DNA of 64,000 bases from Methylobacterium frigidaeris (lineage in GTDB: Bacteria; Pseudomonadota; Alphaproteobacteria; Rhizobiales; Beijerinckiaceae): the NCBI RefSeq assembly GCF_022179185.1, contig NZ_BPQJ01000009.1, positions 1 to 64,000 on the forward strand, written 5' to 3'. Position 1 is the first letter of the stretch, and every line of letters starts with the position of its first letter. The notes beneath the pieces are model-generated. The model saw only the letters and a list, made by a program, of their open reading frames with translations. It did no database searches and had not been told where the DNA came from. A program made the translations under genes and the position numbers. Positions 7,527 through 18,177 of this stretch are shown here, piece after piece.

Positions 7527-7615
7527 TCCCCATATGGGGATCATCCTCCCTCACCGACGACCGGGGCCCTCGCGGACCCGGGACAGATTCCGGGCCCGGG
7601 CCTGAACACACTCCC

Positions 7616-9229
<1,614 letters not shown>

Positions 9230-9235
9230 GGGCCA

Positions 9236-9284
9236 GCCGGCGCCTGCCCCGAAAGGCCCGCACGGAGCCGGGGGCGGCGCCGGT
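9236..9284. terminator. Bidirectional hairpin between prfC and receiver gene
   Basis: CCGGCGCC (9237-9244) pairs with GGCGCCGG (9276-9283), with an inner TGCCCC/GGGGGC extension. It sits in the 57-bp gap between two convergent genes, so it probably serves both. Confidence 0.6.
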
Positions 9285-9286
9285 CT

Positions 9287-9739
9287 TCAGAGCTTGCCGA
9301 GCAGCGGGAAATCGACGTTGAGGCTCGAGATCGGGCCCACTGGCGTCTCGCGCTTGCGCGGCCGGCCGTTGAGCACCTGCTTCAGCTTCGTCTTCAGGAG
9401 CGACAGGTCGAACGGCTTGAGGATGAAGGCGTCGGCCCCGGCGAGGTGCGCCACGTTGATGTCCTCGAAGCTGAACGACGTCTCGGTCAGGATGAACGGC
9501 ATGTTCATCAGCTGGTCGTCGGCCCGGATCTCGCGCAGGAGCTGGATCCCGTCCATCGGCTCCATCTCGAGATCGGAGATCACCAGGCCGTAGCGCTTGA
9601 TGCGCAACTGCTCGAGCGCCTGCGGCCCGTCGGTCACGCCTTCGACCTCCGGGAAGCCGAGGCGGTTCATCAACTCGGTCACCAAGCGGACGAGTTTGAC
9701 CTGGTCGTCGACGATCAGGATCGGGGGTGCTTCGCTCAT
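9287..9739 (-). CDS. Single-domain CheY-like response regulator
   Basis: 150 residues made of one receiver domain plus a short basic tail. Acidic pocket D11/D12, phosphoacceptor D56 (VISDLEMEP), T85 and K108 (ILKPF) are all present, so it should be phosphorylated normally. There is no output domain. The C-terminal NGRPRKRETPVGPISSLNVD tail is extra to the fold. Flagellar and light-sensor genes next door suggest a motility-related role, which is inference only. Confidence 0.9.
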   Translation of the reverse strand: MSEAPPILIVDDQVKLVRLVTELMNRLGFPEVEGVTDGPQALEQLRIKRYGLVISDLEMEPMDGIQLLREIRADDQLMNMPFILTETSFSFEDINVAHLAGADAFILKPFDLSLLKTKLKQVLNGRPRKRETPVGPISSLNVDFPLLGKL

Positions 9740-9898
9740 CGGAACCAGCCAGCGGGGTTAGGTTTCATGACGGATCACCGGGGTCTCCCGGCGGATCCCA
9801 GGCAGGCTTCGCAACGACGGTAGCCGGGTCGCGCTGAGGGCCTGCGACGAAACGGAAAGCCTGGGCAGCCGACGCGTTGACCTGCCAACGCGAGCCGC

Positions 9899-10369
9899 TC
9901 AGACGAACAGATGGTCGATGCCCTGCTTGGCCATGGTGTCGGCCTGAAGGGCCTGGGCGAGCGCGTGGATCGTGCTCGCCTTCGGGGTGCCGCGCTGGAG
10001 CATCGGCGCCAGGTTGGCCTTCTGGAACAGGGCGTCGTTGGCCGGGGTGCGCAGGACATACGCGAACGACGTGACGAACTCGCGCTTGGCGATCTCGCGC
10101 CACTCGACGATGTGCACGTCGCGGTGGCGGATGTCACCGCTGATCCGCTGGAACGTCTCCTGCACCGACATCCGCTCCCCTTCGAGGATCTGGATGAAGT
10201 AGCCCTGATCGACGATCAGCAGGCTGGTGATGACCGAGAACTCGTTCTTCTTCTGCGCATGCCGGGCGATGTCTGCGACCTGGCGGGCGCGCTCCCGCGG
10301 CTCGGCGGAGAGCTGGGCGCGCGAGAAGTAGATCAGGTGAATGAGGCTGCTTCGCTTGCTCGTGCGCAT
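9899..10369 (-). CDS. BLUF-domain blue-light sensor protein
   Basis: 156 residues, essentially a lone BLUF domain that binds FAD. Conserved features: HLIYFSRA with the photoactive Tyr (Y14), N42 in KKNEF, Q60 in YFIQILEG, then ISGDIRHRDVHIVEWREIAKREF. A four-residue insertion separates the Tyr from the Asn relative to AppA. The ~55 C-terminal residues are a helical cap seen in short BLUF proteins. It has no output domain, so it should act through a partner. Its start is 232 bp from the flgE start in the opposite direction; control of motility by light is plausible but not shown. Confidence 0.88.
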   Translation of the reverse strand: MRTSKRSSLIHLIYFSRAQLSAEPRERARQVADIARHAQKKNEFSVITSLLIVDQGYFIQILEGERMSVQETFQRISGDIRHRDVHIVEWREIAKREFVTSFAYVLRTPANDALFQKANLAPMLQRGTPKASTIHALAQALQADTMAKQGIDHLFV

Positions 10370-10539
10370 GTCCCTGGTCCCACCGCGGTCCAGAAGGGCA
10401 GCTAAGGCCAAGAGGTTCAACAGCGCGTAAACATGGCCCCTCGCATCCCGCGGCAGTTTTTGCCGCAGGGGCCCGGCCGCACCCGGCGGGTTTTGCCGCT
10501 CAGGCCTCCGAGCACCAAGCAAAATCAAGGGCTTGGCCG

Positions 10540-10554
10540 TGGCACACGGCTTGC
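10540..10554 (+). promoter_or_regulatory. Sigma-54 (-24/-12) promoter of flgE
   Basis: TGGCACACGGCTTGC matches TGGCAC-N5-TTGC exactly, with GG and GC separated by ten bases. The expected transcription start is near 10566, leaving a ~35-nt leader before the flgE ATG at 10601. Confidence 0.85.
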
Positions 10555-10600
10555 GGATCATCCCCCGAGTGATCCTGACGGGATGTGGAGCCCTGGGAAG

Positions 10601-11974
10601 ATGGATGTTTTCAGCGCGTTGCAGACCTCGGTCTCGGGTCTCAAGGCCCAGGCCTTCAGCCTCGAGAACATCTCGGGCAATATCGCGAACTCGCAGACCG
10701 TCGGCTACAAGCGGATCGACACCGACTTCGTCGACATGCTGGCCGAGCAGCCGGCCAAGCAGCAGACCGCCGGCTCGGTCGCGGCGTTCTCGCAGCTGAC
10801 CAACAGCCTGCAGGGCAGCGTCGCGTCGACCGGCGTCCCCACCAACATGGCGCTCAGCGGCGACGGCTTCTTCACGGTGCAGACCGCCGGGAGCAATGGC
10901 GGCGGCACGCCGGTCTTCTCGGGCACCAACCTCTATACCCGCCGCGGCGACTTCTCTGTCGATCGGGACGGCTACCTCGTCAACGGCGCCGGCGCCTACC
11001 TCACCGGCCAGAGCCTCGACCCGGCGACCGGACAATCGACCGGCACCGGGCCGATCAAGGTCTCCGACGCGACCCTGCCGGCCAAGCCGACGACGGGCAT
11101 CTCCTACGCGGCGAACCTGCCGAGCAACCCGACCACCGCCTCGGGCTCGGCGCTCCTCGGCACGCTCCCGGGCGGCGATCCCCGGGTGCTCACCGGCACC
11201 GCGACGACGCCCCCAACGGTGGTGGCCTCGGACTCGGCCACCTTCGTCAATTCCAGCGTCGCGGGCGGCGAGCTCACGGCCTATTCGGGCACCGGCACCC
11301 CGGTGAGCGTGCAGCTGCGCTGGGCCAAGGTCGCGAATGCCGACGCGACGGCCGGCACCAGCGATACCTGGAACCTGTACTACGCCAACCAGACCGCCAC
11401 CGGAACCGCCTCGGGCACCTGGCAGAACGCTGGTACCGCCTTCACCTTCAACGGCAGCGGCCAGCTCACCGCCCCGACCGGCACCAGCCTCAGCATCCCC
11501 AACCTGACGGTGAACGGGACGAATCTCGGAGCGGTGGCGCTGAACTTCGGCACCGGCGGCCTGACCCAGTACGGCTCCGCGTCCGGCCAGGTGACCACCA
11601 ACACGCTGCAGCAGAACGGCTACTCCGCCGGCACGCTCAACTCTCTGTCGGTGACAAGCGACGGCAAGCTCACCGGCACCTATTCCAACGGCAACAGCGT
11701 GGCTCTGGCCCAGGTCGGCGTCGCGCGGTTCAACGCGCCCAACGCCCTCAAGGCGGTCTCGGGTGGCAATTACGCCCAGACAGCGGAATCCGGCGAGCCG
11801 CTGACCGGGCTGTCCGGCACCACCATCGTCGGCGGCAATGTCGAGCAATCGAACACCGATACGGCCGGCGAGTTCTCCAAGCTCATCGTCACCCAGCAGG
11901 CCTACTCGGCCAACACCCGGGTGATGTCGACCGCCCAGCAGATGATGTCCGATCTCATCAACGTCATCCGTTAG
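10601..11974 (+). CDS. flgE: Flagellar hook protein FlgE
   Basis: 457-residue subunit of the flexible hook, exported by the flagellar type III system. The N-terminus (MDVFSALQTSVSGLKAQAF, then the ANSQTVGYKR motif) and the C-terminus (GNVEQSNTDTAGEFSKLIVTQQAYSANTRVM) are the conserved helical D0 parts of rod/hook proteins; the Ser/Thr/Gly-rich middle is the surface-exposed variable region. The frame is open far upstream, but ATG 10601 starts at the conserved N-terminus and follows a sigma-54 promoter. A hairpin terminator follows. Confidence 0.95.
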   Translation: MDVFSALQTSVSGLKAQAFSLENISGNIANSQTVGYKRIDTDFVDMLAEQPAKQQTAGSVAAFSQLTNSLQGSVASTGVPTNMALSGDGFFTVQTAGSNGGGTPVFSGTNLYTRRGDFSVDRDGYLVNGAGAYLTGQSLDPATGQSTGTGPIKVSDATLPAKPTTGISYAANLPSNPTTASGSALLGTLPGGDPRVLTGTATTPPTVVASDSATFVNSSVAGGELTAYSGTGTPVSVQLRWAKVANADATAGTSDTWNLYYANQTATGTASGTWQNAGTAFTFNGSGQLTAPTGTSLSIPNLTVNGTNLGAVALNFGTGGLTQYGSASGQVTTNTLQQNGYSAGTLNSLSVTSDGKLTGTYSNGNSVALAQVGVARFNAPNALKAVSGGNYAQTAESGEPLTGLSGTTIVGGNVEQSNTDTAGEFSKLIVTQQAYSANTRVMSTAQQMMSDLINVIR

Positions 11975-11975
11975 A

Positions 11976-12015
11976 GCAAGGCCCTACAGCACGGCCTTAT
12001 GGCCTTGCCTCGTTT
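11976..12015 (+). terminator. Terminator after flgE
   Basis: GCAAGGCC (11976-11983) pairs with GGCCTTGC (12001-12008), followed by CTCGTTTTA, a short T-run. This is a good intrinsic terminator shape. Confidence 0.7.
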
Positions 12016-12339
12016 TACCGGTCCTGACGCTGGAACTGCAACGGACCGTTAGTCACTTCCGTGGATACTGCAAAAGGCAGGATCCGTGAAGTGAGATCGT
12101 CGGTTTCGCGGCAAAAGGCTGCGACACGACAGCAATCCAGGCGGACGACGCGTCGGCGTGCCGATGCGGGTCCGCATCGCGGCGAACCCTCGGGTTCCGC
12201 CGCCCCGGACCCGGCCGGCTGCAAAAGGCGGCCCGACCGGTTCCGGCCCGCCCGCGAGATGCCGGCACGCGCAAGCCAGCCCCAAAAAGGGGTGCGGCGG
12301 CACGGCCCCGGTTCTCACCTCCCTACCCGGATCCGACCG
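12016..12339. other. flgE-flgK intergenic region
   Basis: No gene or RNA recognised. I looked for a GG-N10-GC sigma-54 core and for a TTAA-N7-TTAA box ahead of flgK and found neither convincingly; a GGCACGCGCAAGCC near 12269 has one base too few between GG and GC. Confidence 0.5.
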
Positions 12340-14211
12340 ATGTCCCTCAACGCCCTCAACACCTCGACCGCCGGACTGCAGGTGACGCAGGCGGCGATCG
12401 GCCTCGTGTCGCAGAACGTCGCCAATTCCGGCACTGCCGGTTACGTCAAGCGCGTCCTCAACCCCATCTCGACGCTCGGCAATTCCGGCGTCGCGACGGG
12501 GACGATCAGCCGGACCCTCGACGCGGTCTCGCTCAAGCAGTTGCGGCTCGAGACCGCCGGGGCGGCCTATACCGGGCTCTCCGCCAAGGTGCAGGGCCAG
12601 CTCGACGCCCTCTACGGCACCCCGGGGAGCAGCGCCGCCCTCGACGGGGTGATGAACAGCTTCACGCAATCGCTCCAGGCGCTGACGAGCGACCCGACCT
12701 CCGCCGCCTCGCGGGCGAGCGCGGTGAGCGCGGCCCGGACGGTCGCCACCTCGATCTCCGGCATCGCGCAAGGCGTGCAGGACCTGCGCACCGGCCTCGA
12801 AGCGCAGCTCGGCAGCGACGTCTCGTCGGCGAGCACGCTGCTGTCGCAGGTCGCCGCGCTCAACGGCAAGATCGCTGGCGCCTCGAAGAGCGAACCCGGC
12901 ACCGCCGATCTCCTCGACCAGCGCGACCAGGCGATCAACACCCTGTCGCAATATCTCGACGTGCAGGTGAGCGACCAGGCCGACGGCTCGGTCACCCTGC
13001 TCACCGCCTCGGGCGCGACGCTGGTCGACCACGGCGCCGCAGCGAGCCTCGCCTTCGACGGCCGCGGCACCCTGAGCGCCGAGGCGCAGTATTCGGCCGA
13101 TCCGAGCCGCCGCGGCGTCGGCACCGTGACCGCGACGACGCCGGCCGGCGCCAAGATCGACCTCGTCGCCACAGGGGCGATCCGCTCCGGCTCGATCGCC
13201 GCCGCGGTCTCCCTGCGCGACGACACCCTGGTCCAGGCCCAGCGCCAGCTCGACGACCTCGCGTCCGGCCTGTCGCGGTCCTTGAGCGACCGCCCGGCGA
13301 CCGGCCAGGCAGCCGCCGCGGGCGGGCTCACCGGCTTCGACATCGACCTCACCGGGCTCCAGGCCGGCAACGCCGTGACGCTCGGCGTGCGTAACGCCGC
13401 GGGCATGGGGCGCAACCTGATCCTGATGCCGACGAACGGCGCCGCGCCCGACCCCATCGACCCGGGCCTTACTGACGACCCGACCGCCCTGGTCGTGCCG
13501 GTCGACATTTCCGGCGGGACCTCGACCCTCGCGGCCGGGATCGGCGCCGTGCTCGGCACCGGCTTCACGGTCACGGGCACGCCCGGTGGCGCCGCCGGCT
13601 CGGTGCGCATTCTGTCGGATCCGGCCGGCCTCGCGCTGACGGGCGCCAGCGCCTCCGTCACCGTGCCGACGAGCGCCACCGACACCAAGACCGGCAGCGG
13701 CCAGCTCGCGCTGTTCGTCGATGCCGGGACCGGCAACGGCGTGTTCACCGGCTCGTTCGAGGGCGGGTCGCACCTGACCGGCTTCGCCCAGCGCCTCGCC
13801 GTCAACCCGGCGGTCGCCGCCGATTCGTCCACCCTGGTGGATTACGCCGGGACGACGAGTTCTGGCGACACCGCCCGGCCGCAAGTCCTCGTGGACGCGC
13901 TGACCAACCGCACCCTGACCTTCTCGGCGGCGTGCGGCATCGGCGGCGTCAGCGCCCCGCGCTCCGCCACGGTGGTCGGCTTCGCCCAGTCGGTCATCGA
14001 CGCGCGGGGCGCGGCCAGCGCCGAGGCGCAGGGGCTCGACGAGGGTCAGCAGATCGCCCTGTCCTCGGCCCAGAGCCGCTTCGGCAAGGAATCCGGCGTC
14101 AGCGTGGACGAGGAGATGTCCCGGCTGATCCAGCTCCAGACCGCCTACAGCGCCAATGCCCGGGTGCTGACGGCCGCCCGCGACATGCTCGACACCCTGC
14201 TCAGGATCTAA
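12340..14211 (+). CDS. flgK: Flagellar hook-associated protein 1 FlgK
   Basis: 623 residues; forms the first hook-filament junction layer. Conserved N-terminal helix (MSLNALNTSTAGLQVTQAAI, SQNVANSGTAGYVKR) and C-terminal SVDEEMSRLIQLQTAYSANARVLTAARDMLDTLL. The middle shows DLLDQRDQAINTLSQYLDV, typical of FlgK. The frame is open upstream to 12061, but ATG 12340 is where homology to flagellar axial proteins begins. The stop is 14 nt before flgL, so the two are one transcription unit. Confidence 0.95.
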   Translation: MSLNALNTSTAGLQVTQAAIGLVSQNVANSGTAGYVKRVLNPISTLGNSGVATGTISRTLDAVSLKQLRLETAGAAYTGLSAKVQGQLDALYGTPGSSAALDGVMNSFTQSLQALTSDPTSAASRASAVSAARTVATSISGIAQGVQDLRTGLEAQLGSDVSSASTLLSQVAALNGKIAGASKSEPGTADLLDQRDQAINTLSQYLDVQVSDQADGSVTLLTASGATLVDHGAAASLAFDGRGTLSAEAQYSADPSRRGVGTVTATTPAGAKIDLVATGAIRSGSIAAAVSLRDDTLVQAQRQLDDLASGLSRSLSDRPATGQAAAAGGLTGFDIDLTGLQAGNAVTLGVRNAAGMGRNLILMPTNGAAPDPIDPGLTDDPTALVVPVDISGGTSTLAAGIGAVLGTGFTVTGTPGGAAGSVRILSDPAGLALTGASASVTVPTSATDTKTGSGQLALFVDAGTGNGVFTGSFEGGSHLTGFAQRLAVNPAVAADSSTLVDYAGTTSSGDTARPQVLVDALTNRTLTFSAACGIGGVSAPRSATVVGFAQSVIDARGAASAEAQGLDEGQQIALSSAQSRFGKESGVSVDEEMSRLIQLQTAYSANARVLTAARDMLDTLLRI

Positions 14212-14225
14212 GGGGACCGCCCGCG

Positions 14226-16022
14226 ATGACGATCGCTCCTTTCGCGGCCGGCACCGCCGCCGCCGACCTCAACACCCAGCGCCTCGTCGCCATGAAGACG
14301 TCGCTCGGCACGCTCTCGAACCAGATCGGCAGCGGCCGGACCGCCGAGACCTATGGCGGCCTCGGCAGCGGGCGCACCCAGAGCCTGTCGGCGCATGCCC
14401 AGATCAGCGCCCTCGACGGCTACATCGCCGCCGCCGGCACTGGCTCGACCCGGGTGGCTCTGGCCTCAGCCAGCGTGCAGCAGATCGCGACCCTGGGTTC
14501 CTCGGCCTGGAACAGCCTCGTCAGCGCGCGCACGGGCACCGGCACCACCGCCCGCTCGACCCTGCAGCAGGACGCGGCGGGCCAGCTCGGCGGCGCCCTC
14601 GACGCCCTCAACCAGAGCACCGGCGGCCAGTACATCCTGGGTGGCCGGGTCACCGACCGGGCGCCGGTGGAGAGCGCCGCCCGGATTCTCGACGGCGATC
14701 CCGCTTCCGGCCTCGACGGCGTGCGCACGCTCATCACCGAGCGCCAGTCCGCCGATCTCGGTACCGGTACGCCGAAGACCGGGCGGCTCGATCTCTCGGG
14801 CGCGGGCGCCAGCGTGAGCCTGTCCGAGAGCCAGTCCCCCGGCGTGCGGGCGAATTTCGGCTTCACCCTCGCGAGTGCCGTCAGCTCGAACCCGGCCGGC
14901 CTCTCGGTCGCGCTCCAGCCCGGGGCGCCCGCCACCGCCACCCTATCCTTCGCCACCCAACCGAGGGACGGCGACATCGTCCGGGTCACGGTCCAGAACC
15001 CGGACGGCAGCCAGGGCTTCGTCGACCTCACCGCCCGGATTGCGGGCAGCGGCGGGGACGACACCTTCACGATCGGGGCCGACGGGGCGGCGAGCGCGCA
15101 GAACCTCACCACGGCGCTCGCGGGCAAGACCGTCATCGGAATCCAGAGCGCGAACCCGCCGGGCGCGAGCGCGGCGCTCTCCGGCGGCACCCCGGCCTCC
15201 GCGACCGTGACGGTCGGAGCGGGGCTCCAGGCCGGCGACAGCGTGCAGATCACGGTGGGGCTTCGCGACGGCACCAGCAAGACCCTGAGCCTGAAGGCCG
15301 CCGCGGACAACACGACCGCCGGCACCTTCGCCATCGGCGCGAGCCCGGCCGACACGGCCGCCAACCTGCGGGCGGCGCTCGCGACCGCGCTCGACGCGAC
15401 CGCCAAGACCGACCTCGCGGCGAGCTCCGCCACGCGGGCGGCGAGCGACTTCTTCGCCGGCTCGTCCTCTCCCGGCCTGAGCCCGCGCCGGGTCGCCACG
15501 GATGCGGCCGGCACCACCACCGGCTACGTCGCCGATCCGAGCGGCCGCACCCTGATCTGGTACAAGGGCGACGACACCTCCGCCGATCCGCGCCAGACCG
15601 CGACCGTGCCGGTCTCCGGCAACCGGACGGTGGCGATCGGCGTCCAGGCCAACGAATCGGCGTTCCGTGGGACGCTGAGCGGCCTCGCGGTCCTCGCCAC
15701 CACGCCGTTCGACGACACCGACACCGACGGCACCCGCTTCGAGGCCTATTCGGGCCGGGTGCAGACCCTGCTCAAGCCCGGCGACGGCCAGCCCTCGGTG
15801 CAGGGCATCGCCTCGGAGCTGAGCCTCGCCTCGGCCCAGATCGACACCCAGACGAGCCAGAACAAAGCCACCAAGGCCGTGCTGCAGAAGACGCTTGACG
15901 GCGTCGAGTCGGTCTCGACCGAGGAAGCGGCGGCCAAGCTCCTGACCCTGCAGACGCAGCTGCAGGCGAGCTACCAGGCGACCTCGATGCTGTCGAAGCT
16001 GACGCTGACGAGTTATCTGTAA
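14226..16022 (+). CDS. flgL: Flagellar hook-associated protein 3 FlgL (enlarged)
   Basis: 598 residues; second junction protein, connecting FlgK to flagellin. The N-terminal coiled part (LVAMKTSLGTLSNQIGSGR, ALNQSTGGQYILGGRVTDRAPV) and the C-terminal ASYQATSMLSKLTLTSYL are typical, flagellin-like. FlgL is usually 300-350 residues; the excess is a middle insertion holding two related units, at residues ~233-298 and ~320-386, each with a SATxTxx..DGDxVxVTV / DxFxIGAxxADTAxNLxxAL-type pattern. These probably fold as surface-exposed beta domains. It is co-transcribed with flgK and followed by a strong hairpin. Confidence 0.93.
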   Translation: MTIAPFAAGTAAADLNTQRLVAMKTSLGTLSNQIGSGRTAETYGGLGSGRTQSLSAHAQISALDGYIAAAGTGSTRVALASASVQQIATLGSSAWNSLVSARTGTGTTARSTLQQDAAGQLGGALDALNQSTGGQYILGGRVTDRAPVESAARILDGDPASGLDGVRTLITERQSADLGTGTPKTGRLDLSGAGASVSLSESQSPGVRANFGFTLASAVSSNPAGLSVALQPGAPATATLSFATQPRDGDIVRVTVQNPDGSQGFVDLTARIAGSGGDDTFTIGADGAASAQNLTTALAGKTVIGIQSANPPGASAALSGGTPASATVTVGAGLQAGDSVQITVGLRDGTSKTLSLKAAADNTTAGTFAIGASPADTAANLRAALATALDATAKTDLAASSATRAASDFFAGSSSPGLSPRRVATDAAGTTTGYVADPSGRTLIWYKGDDTSADPRQTATVPVSGNRTVAIGVQANESAFRGTLSGLAVLATTPFDDTDTDGTRFEAYSGRVQTLLKPGDGQPSVQGIASELSLASAQIDTQTSQNKATKAVLQKTLDGVESVSTEEAAAKLLTLQTQLQASYQATSMLSKLTLTSYL

Positions 16023-16067
16023 TACCGCCACACCGTCGAACGCGTCCGTTCGAAGGCGCGGCGGTAT
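16022..16067 (+). terminator. Terminator after flgKL
   Basis: Nested hairpin: ATACCGCC (16022-16029) pairs with GGCGGTAT (16060-16067), and inside it TCGAACG pairs with CGTTCGA around loop CGTC. It overlaps the flgL stop codon. No T-run. Confidence 0.6.
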
Positions 16068-16100
16068 CATTCCGGGCTCCGCTGCGCGGCTTCGGAACGA
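16067..16100. repeat. Short palindromic REP-like element, copy 1
   Basis: Imperfect palindrome of the form TCATTCCGG-n-CCGCTGCGCGG-n-CGGAACGA. Related copies occur at 24816-24849 and 30106-30139, all in intergenic DNA. Confidence 0.65.
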
Positions 16101-16332
16101 CACGGTGGATCTCCCCGCAAGCGGTCTCGACTCAGGTCAAGTCCGACCGGCGTGGCCTTGCGGAGGCTGCTGCAAGCGGGAAGCGGTAGCGGGCGTGATG
16201 CCCGGCCGCTTCGATTGTGGTGGTGCCACTTGGCTGAGAGTCGCAGAACCGATCACTGCTCGATCGCATGGAAAAGCAGAGTTCCCCATCACCATGCGCG
16301 ACGATGCGGAGCCGGACAATATACCAGCGAGT
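16101..16332. other. Intergenic, nothing recognised
   Basis: Convergent spacer between flgL and the sulfatase gene. No gene, RNA or further clear hairpin seen. Confidence 0.5.
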
Positions 16333-18006
16333 TCACCGCATCGGTATCTTGGGAGGATACTTTTCGAAGGTGGCAAGATGTTGAGCGGCAGCGGCGGCGA
16401 GCGTGGGGTAATGGATCTGTTTCAGGGGGAGCATCGCGTGCTGTTCTCGTGGATCGACGTAGAGGTTGTAGATCCTCTCTCCTGATCCGGCCGGAGCGAC
16501 GCTGGATTGGAATGGGCTCTCGTAGGGAAAGGTGTCGGGACTCGTTACCTCCTGGTGCCGCACCATCAGCTTGTACTCACCGACGCGCACGCCCATGAAG
16601 CTCTGGTTGCGCCAGTAGTGCTGCACGCGCCGGGCACTCTGCCCCGCATCGGCGAGCAGGAAGCCCGCCTGATCAATCCCGTCGATGTAGCGGTCGCTCG
16701 GGACGCGCTCGCCTGCGCCCGCCAGGGTCAGGCAGGTCACGAACAGGTCCATGAGGTCGAAGAGGCCGTCGGAGACGCGCCCCGGCGCGATCATTCCGGG
16801 CCAATGGGCGATCAAGGGCGTGCGGACGCCACCCTCGTAGGCCGTTCCCTTCGCGCTGCGGAACGGCGTGTGGCCGGTGTCCGGGAATGTTTCCGCCATG
16901 GGGCCGTTGTCGGATGTGACCACGACGAGGGTATTGTCGAGCTGCCCCGTGCGCCGCAGGGCCTCGACCACTTGGCCGACCCTGGCATCGATCTCCTGGA
17001 TGACATCCTTGTAAGGATAACGCGCCGGCGAGCGGCCACTGAAATCGGGATGCGCGTAGTTGTCGAAATGGGCACCGCGCGTGGCGAGATAGAGGAAGAA
17101 GGGCGGATCCTCCGGCTTCCGGGACTCCACGAATCCGACCGCCCGCTCCGTCAGCTTCTCGTCGACGAACCGGACGGTGTGCAGATCGATCGGGTAGACG
17201 GGCTTCCCCGGGCTGCCGGACCGGCCCTCCACGATCGCCATGATTTCGCCCTTGGACGCCCACTCCGTGCGCGCCGGGTCGGTCGCGATCTCGGGATTGC
17301 GCCATGGTTCCCGCCATGCGGTGTAGTCGTCCGATGACGTCAGGATGCCGTAGTAGTTGTCGAATCCGACATTCTGCGGCTGAGCTCCCGTGCTGCTGCC
17401 GAGGTGCCATTTTCCGATTGCCTGCGTGGCGTAGCCCGCCTGTCCCAGCAGGGCGGCGAGGGTGATCTCGCCTCCGAGCCCCTCCGTCTTCTCGTTCTCG
17501 CCGGGCAGGAAGGGGCGAAGCAGGCCGCTCCGCATGGGAAGGCGACCGGTGAGCAGGGAGGCGCGCGTCGGGGTGCAGGAGGGCTGAGAATAGGCGGAGG
17601 TCAGCCGCAGACCGTCCTGCGCGAGCCGATCGATGGTGGGCGTCAGCGCACCGACGGCGGCGCCGCCGCCATAGACGCCGAAATCGCCCCAGCCGACATC
17701 ATCCATCAGCACGATGACGATGTTCGGCTTGCGGCCCGTCCGCTGCTGGAGCCGGGCCAGCTTTCGCCGCATCTCCTCGTCCTGCGCCGGACGCCGGATC
17801 GCGGGCTCGCGGTGGTCGCTGGTGCGCTCTACCGTGGCGAGCAATGGATCGACCGGCCCGTTCGAAGCATCGGCCGCTCGCGCGACCTCGCCGAACCGAC
17901 ACAAGCCCCAAAGGCCGATCGCTGCCGATCCAGCGAGCCCGACGAAAGTCCGCCGCCCCCTATCGAGGCCGGGCTCAGACCGCTTGAACTCGGAATCCTG
18001 CATCAT
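16333..18006 (-). CDS. Type I sulfatase (arylsulfatase family), exported
   Basis: 557 residues. The catalytic motif SCTPTRASLLTGR holds C144-x-P-x-R148, the site converted to formylglycine, and PNIVIVLMDDVGWGDFG supplies the metal-binding D102/D103. Later IGKWHLG and VVTSDNGP are the other conserved sulfatase elements. The N-terminus has RGRRTFVGLAGSAAIG, a twin-arginine-type signal, so the enzyme is probably folded and modified in the cytoplasm, then exported by Tat. Substrate is unknown. It lies third in a minus-strand cluster behind an outer-membrane channel and the formylglycine-generating enzyme that would mature it. Confidence 0.93.
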   Translation of the reverse strand: MMQDSEFKRSEPGLDRGRRTFVGLAGSAAIGLWGLCRFGEVARAADASNGPVDPLLATVERTSDHREPAIRRPAQDEEMRRKLARLQQRTGRKPNIVIVLMDDVGWGDFGVYGGGAAVGALTPTIDRLAQDGLRLTSAYSQPSCTPTRASLLTGRLPMRSGLLRPFLPGENEKTEGLGGEITLAALLGQAGYATQAIGKWHLGSSTGAQPQNVGFDNYYGILTSSDDYTAWREPWRNPEIATDPARTEWASKGEIMAIVEGRSGSPGKPVYPIDLHTVRFVDEKLTERAVGFVESRKPEDPPFFLYLATRGAHFDNYAHPDFSGRSPARYPYKDVIQEIDARVGQVVEALRRTGQLDNTLVVVTSDNGPMAETFPDTGHTPFRSAKGTAYEGGVRTPLIAHWPGMIAPGRVSDGLFDLMDLFVTCLTLAGAGERVPSDRYIDGIDQAGFLLADAGQSARRVQHYWRNQSFMGVRVGEYKLMVRHQEVTSPDTFPYESPFQSSVAPAGSGERIYNLYVDPREQHAMLPLKQIHYPTLAAAAAQHLATFEKYPPKIPMR

Positions 18007-18177
18007 CCACCCCTTCTATCGGGCTGCCAATCGGGATCTTTCCAGATGACCTCGGGCGGCAACCAGCATGAGGCACCAGAGCATCTTCCGACGAGGCGGA
18101 TCCCGGCTCATCCATGAAAATGCAGCGACTTCAAAGAGAGAGCGCGCTGTCGCTCGCCACGCGGTCGGGGTAGCGCT

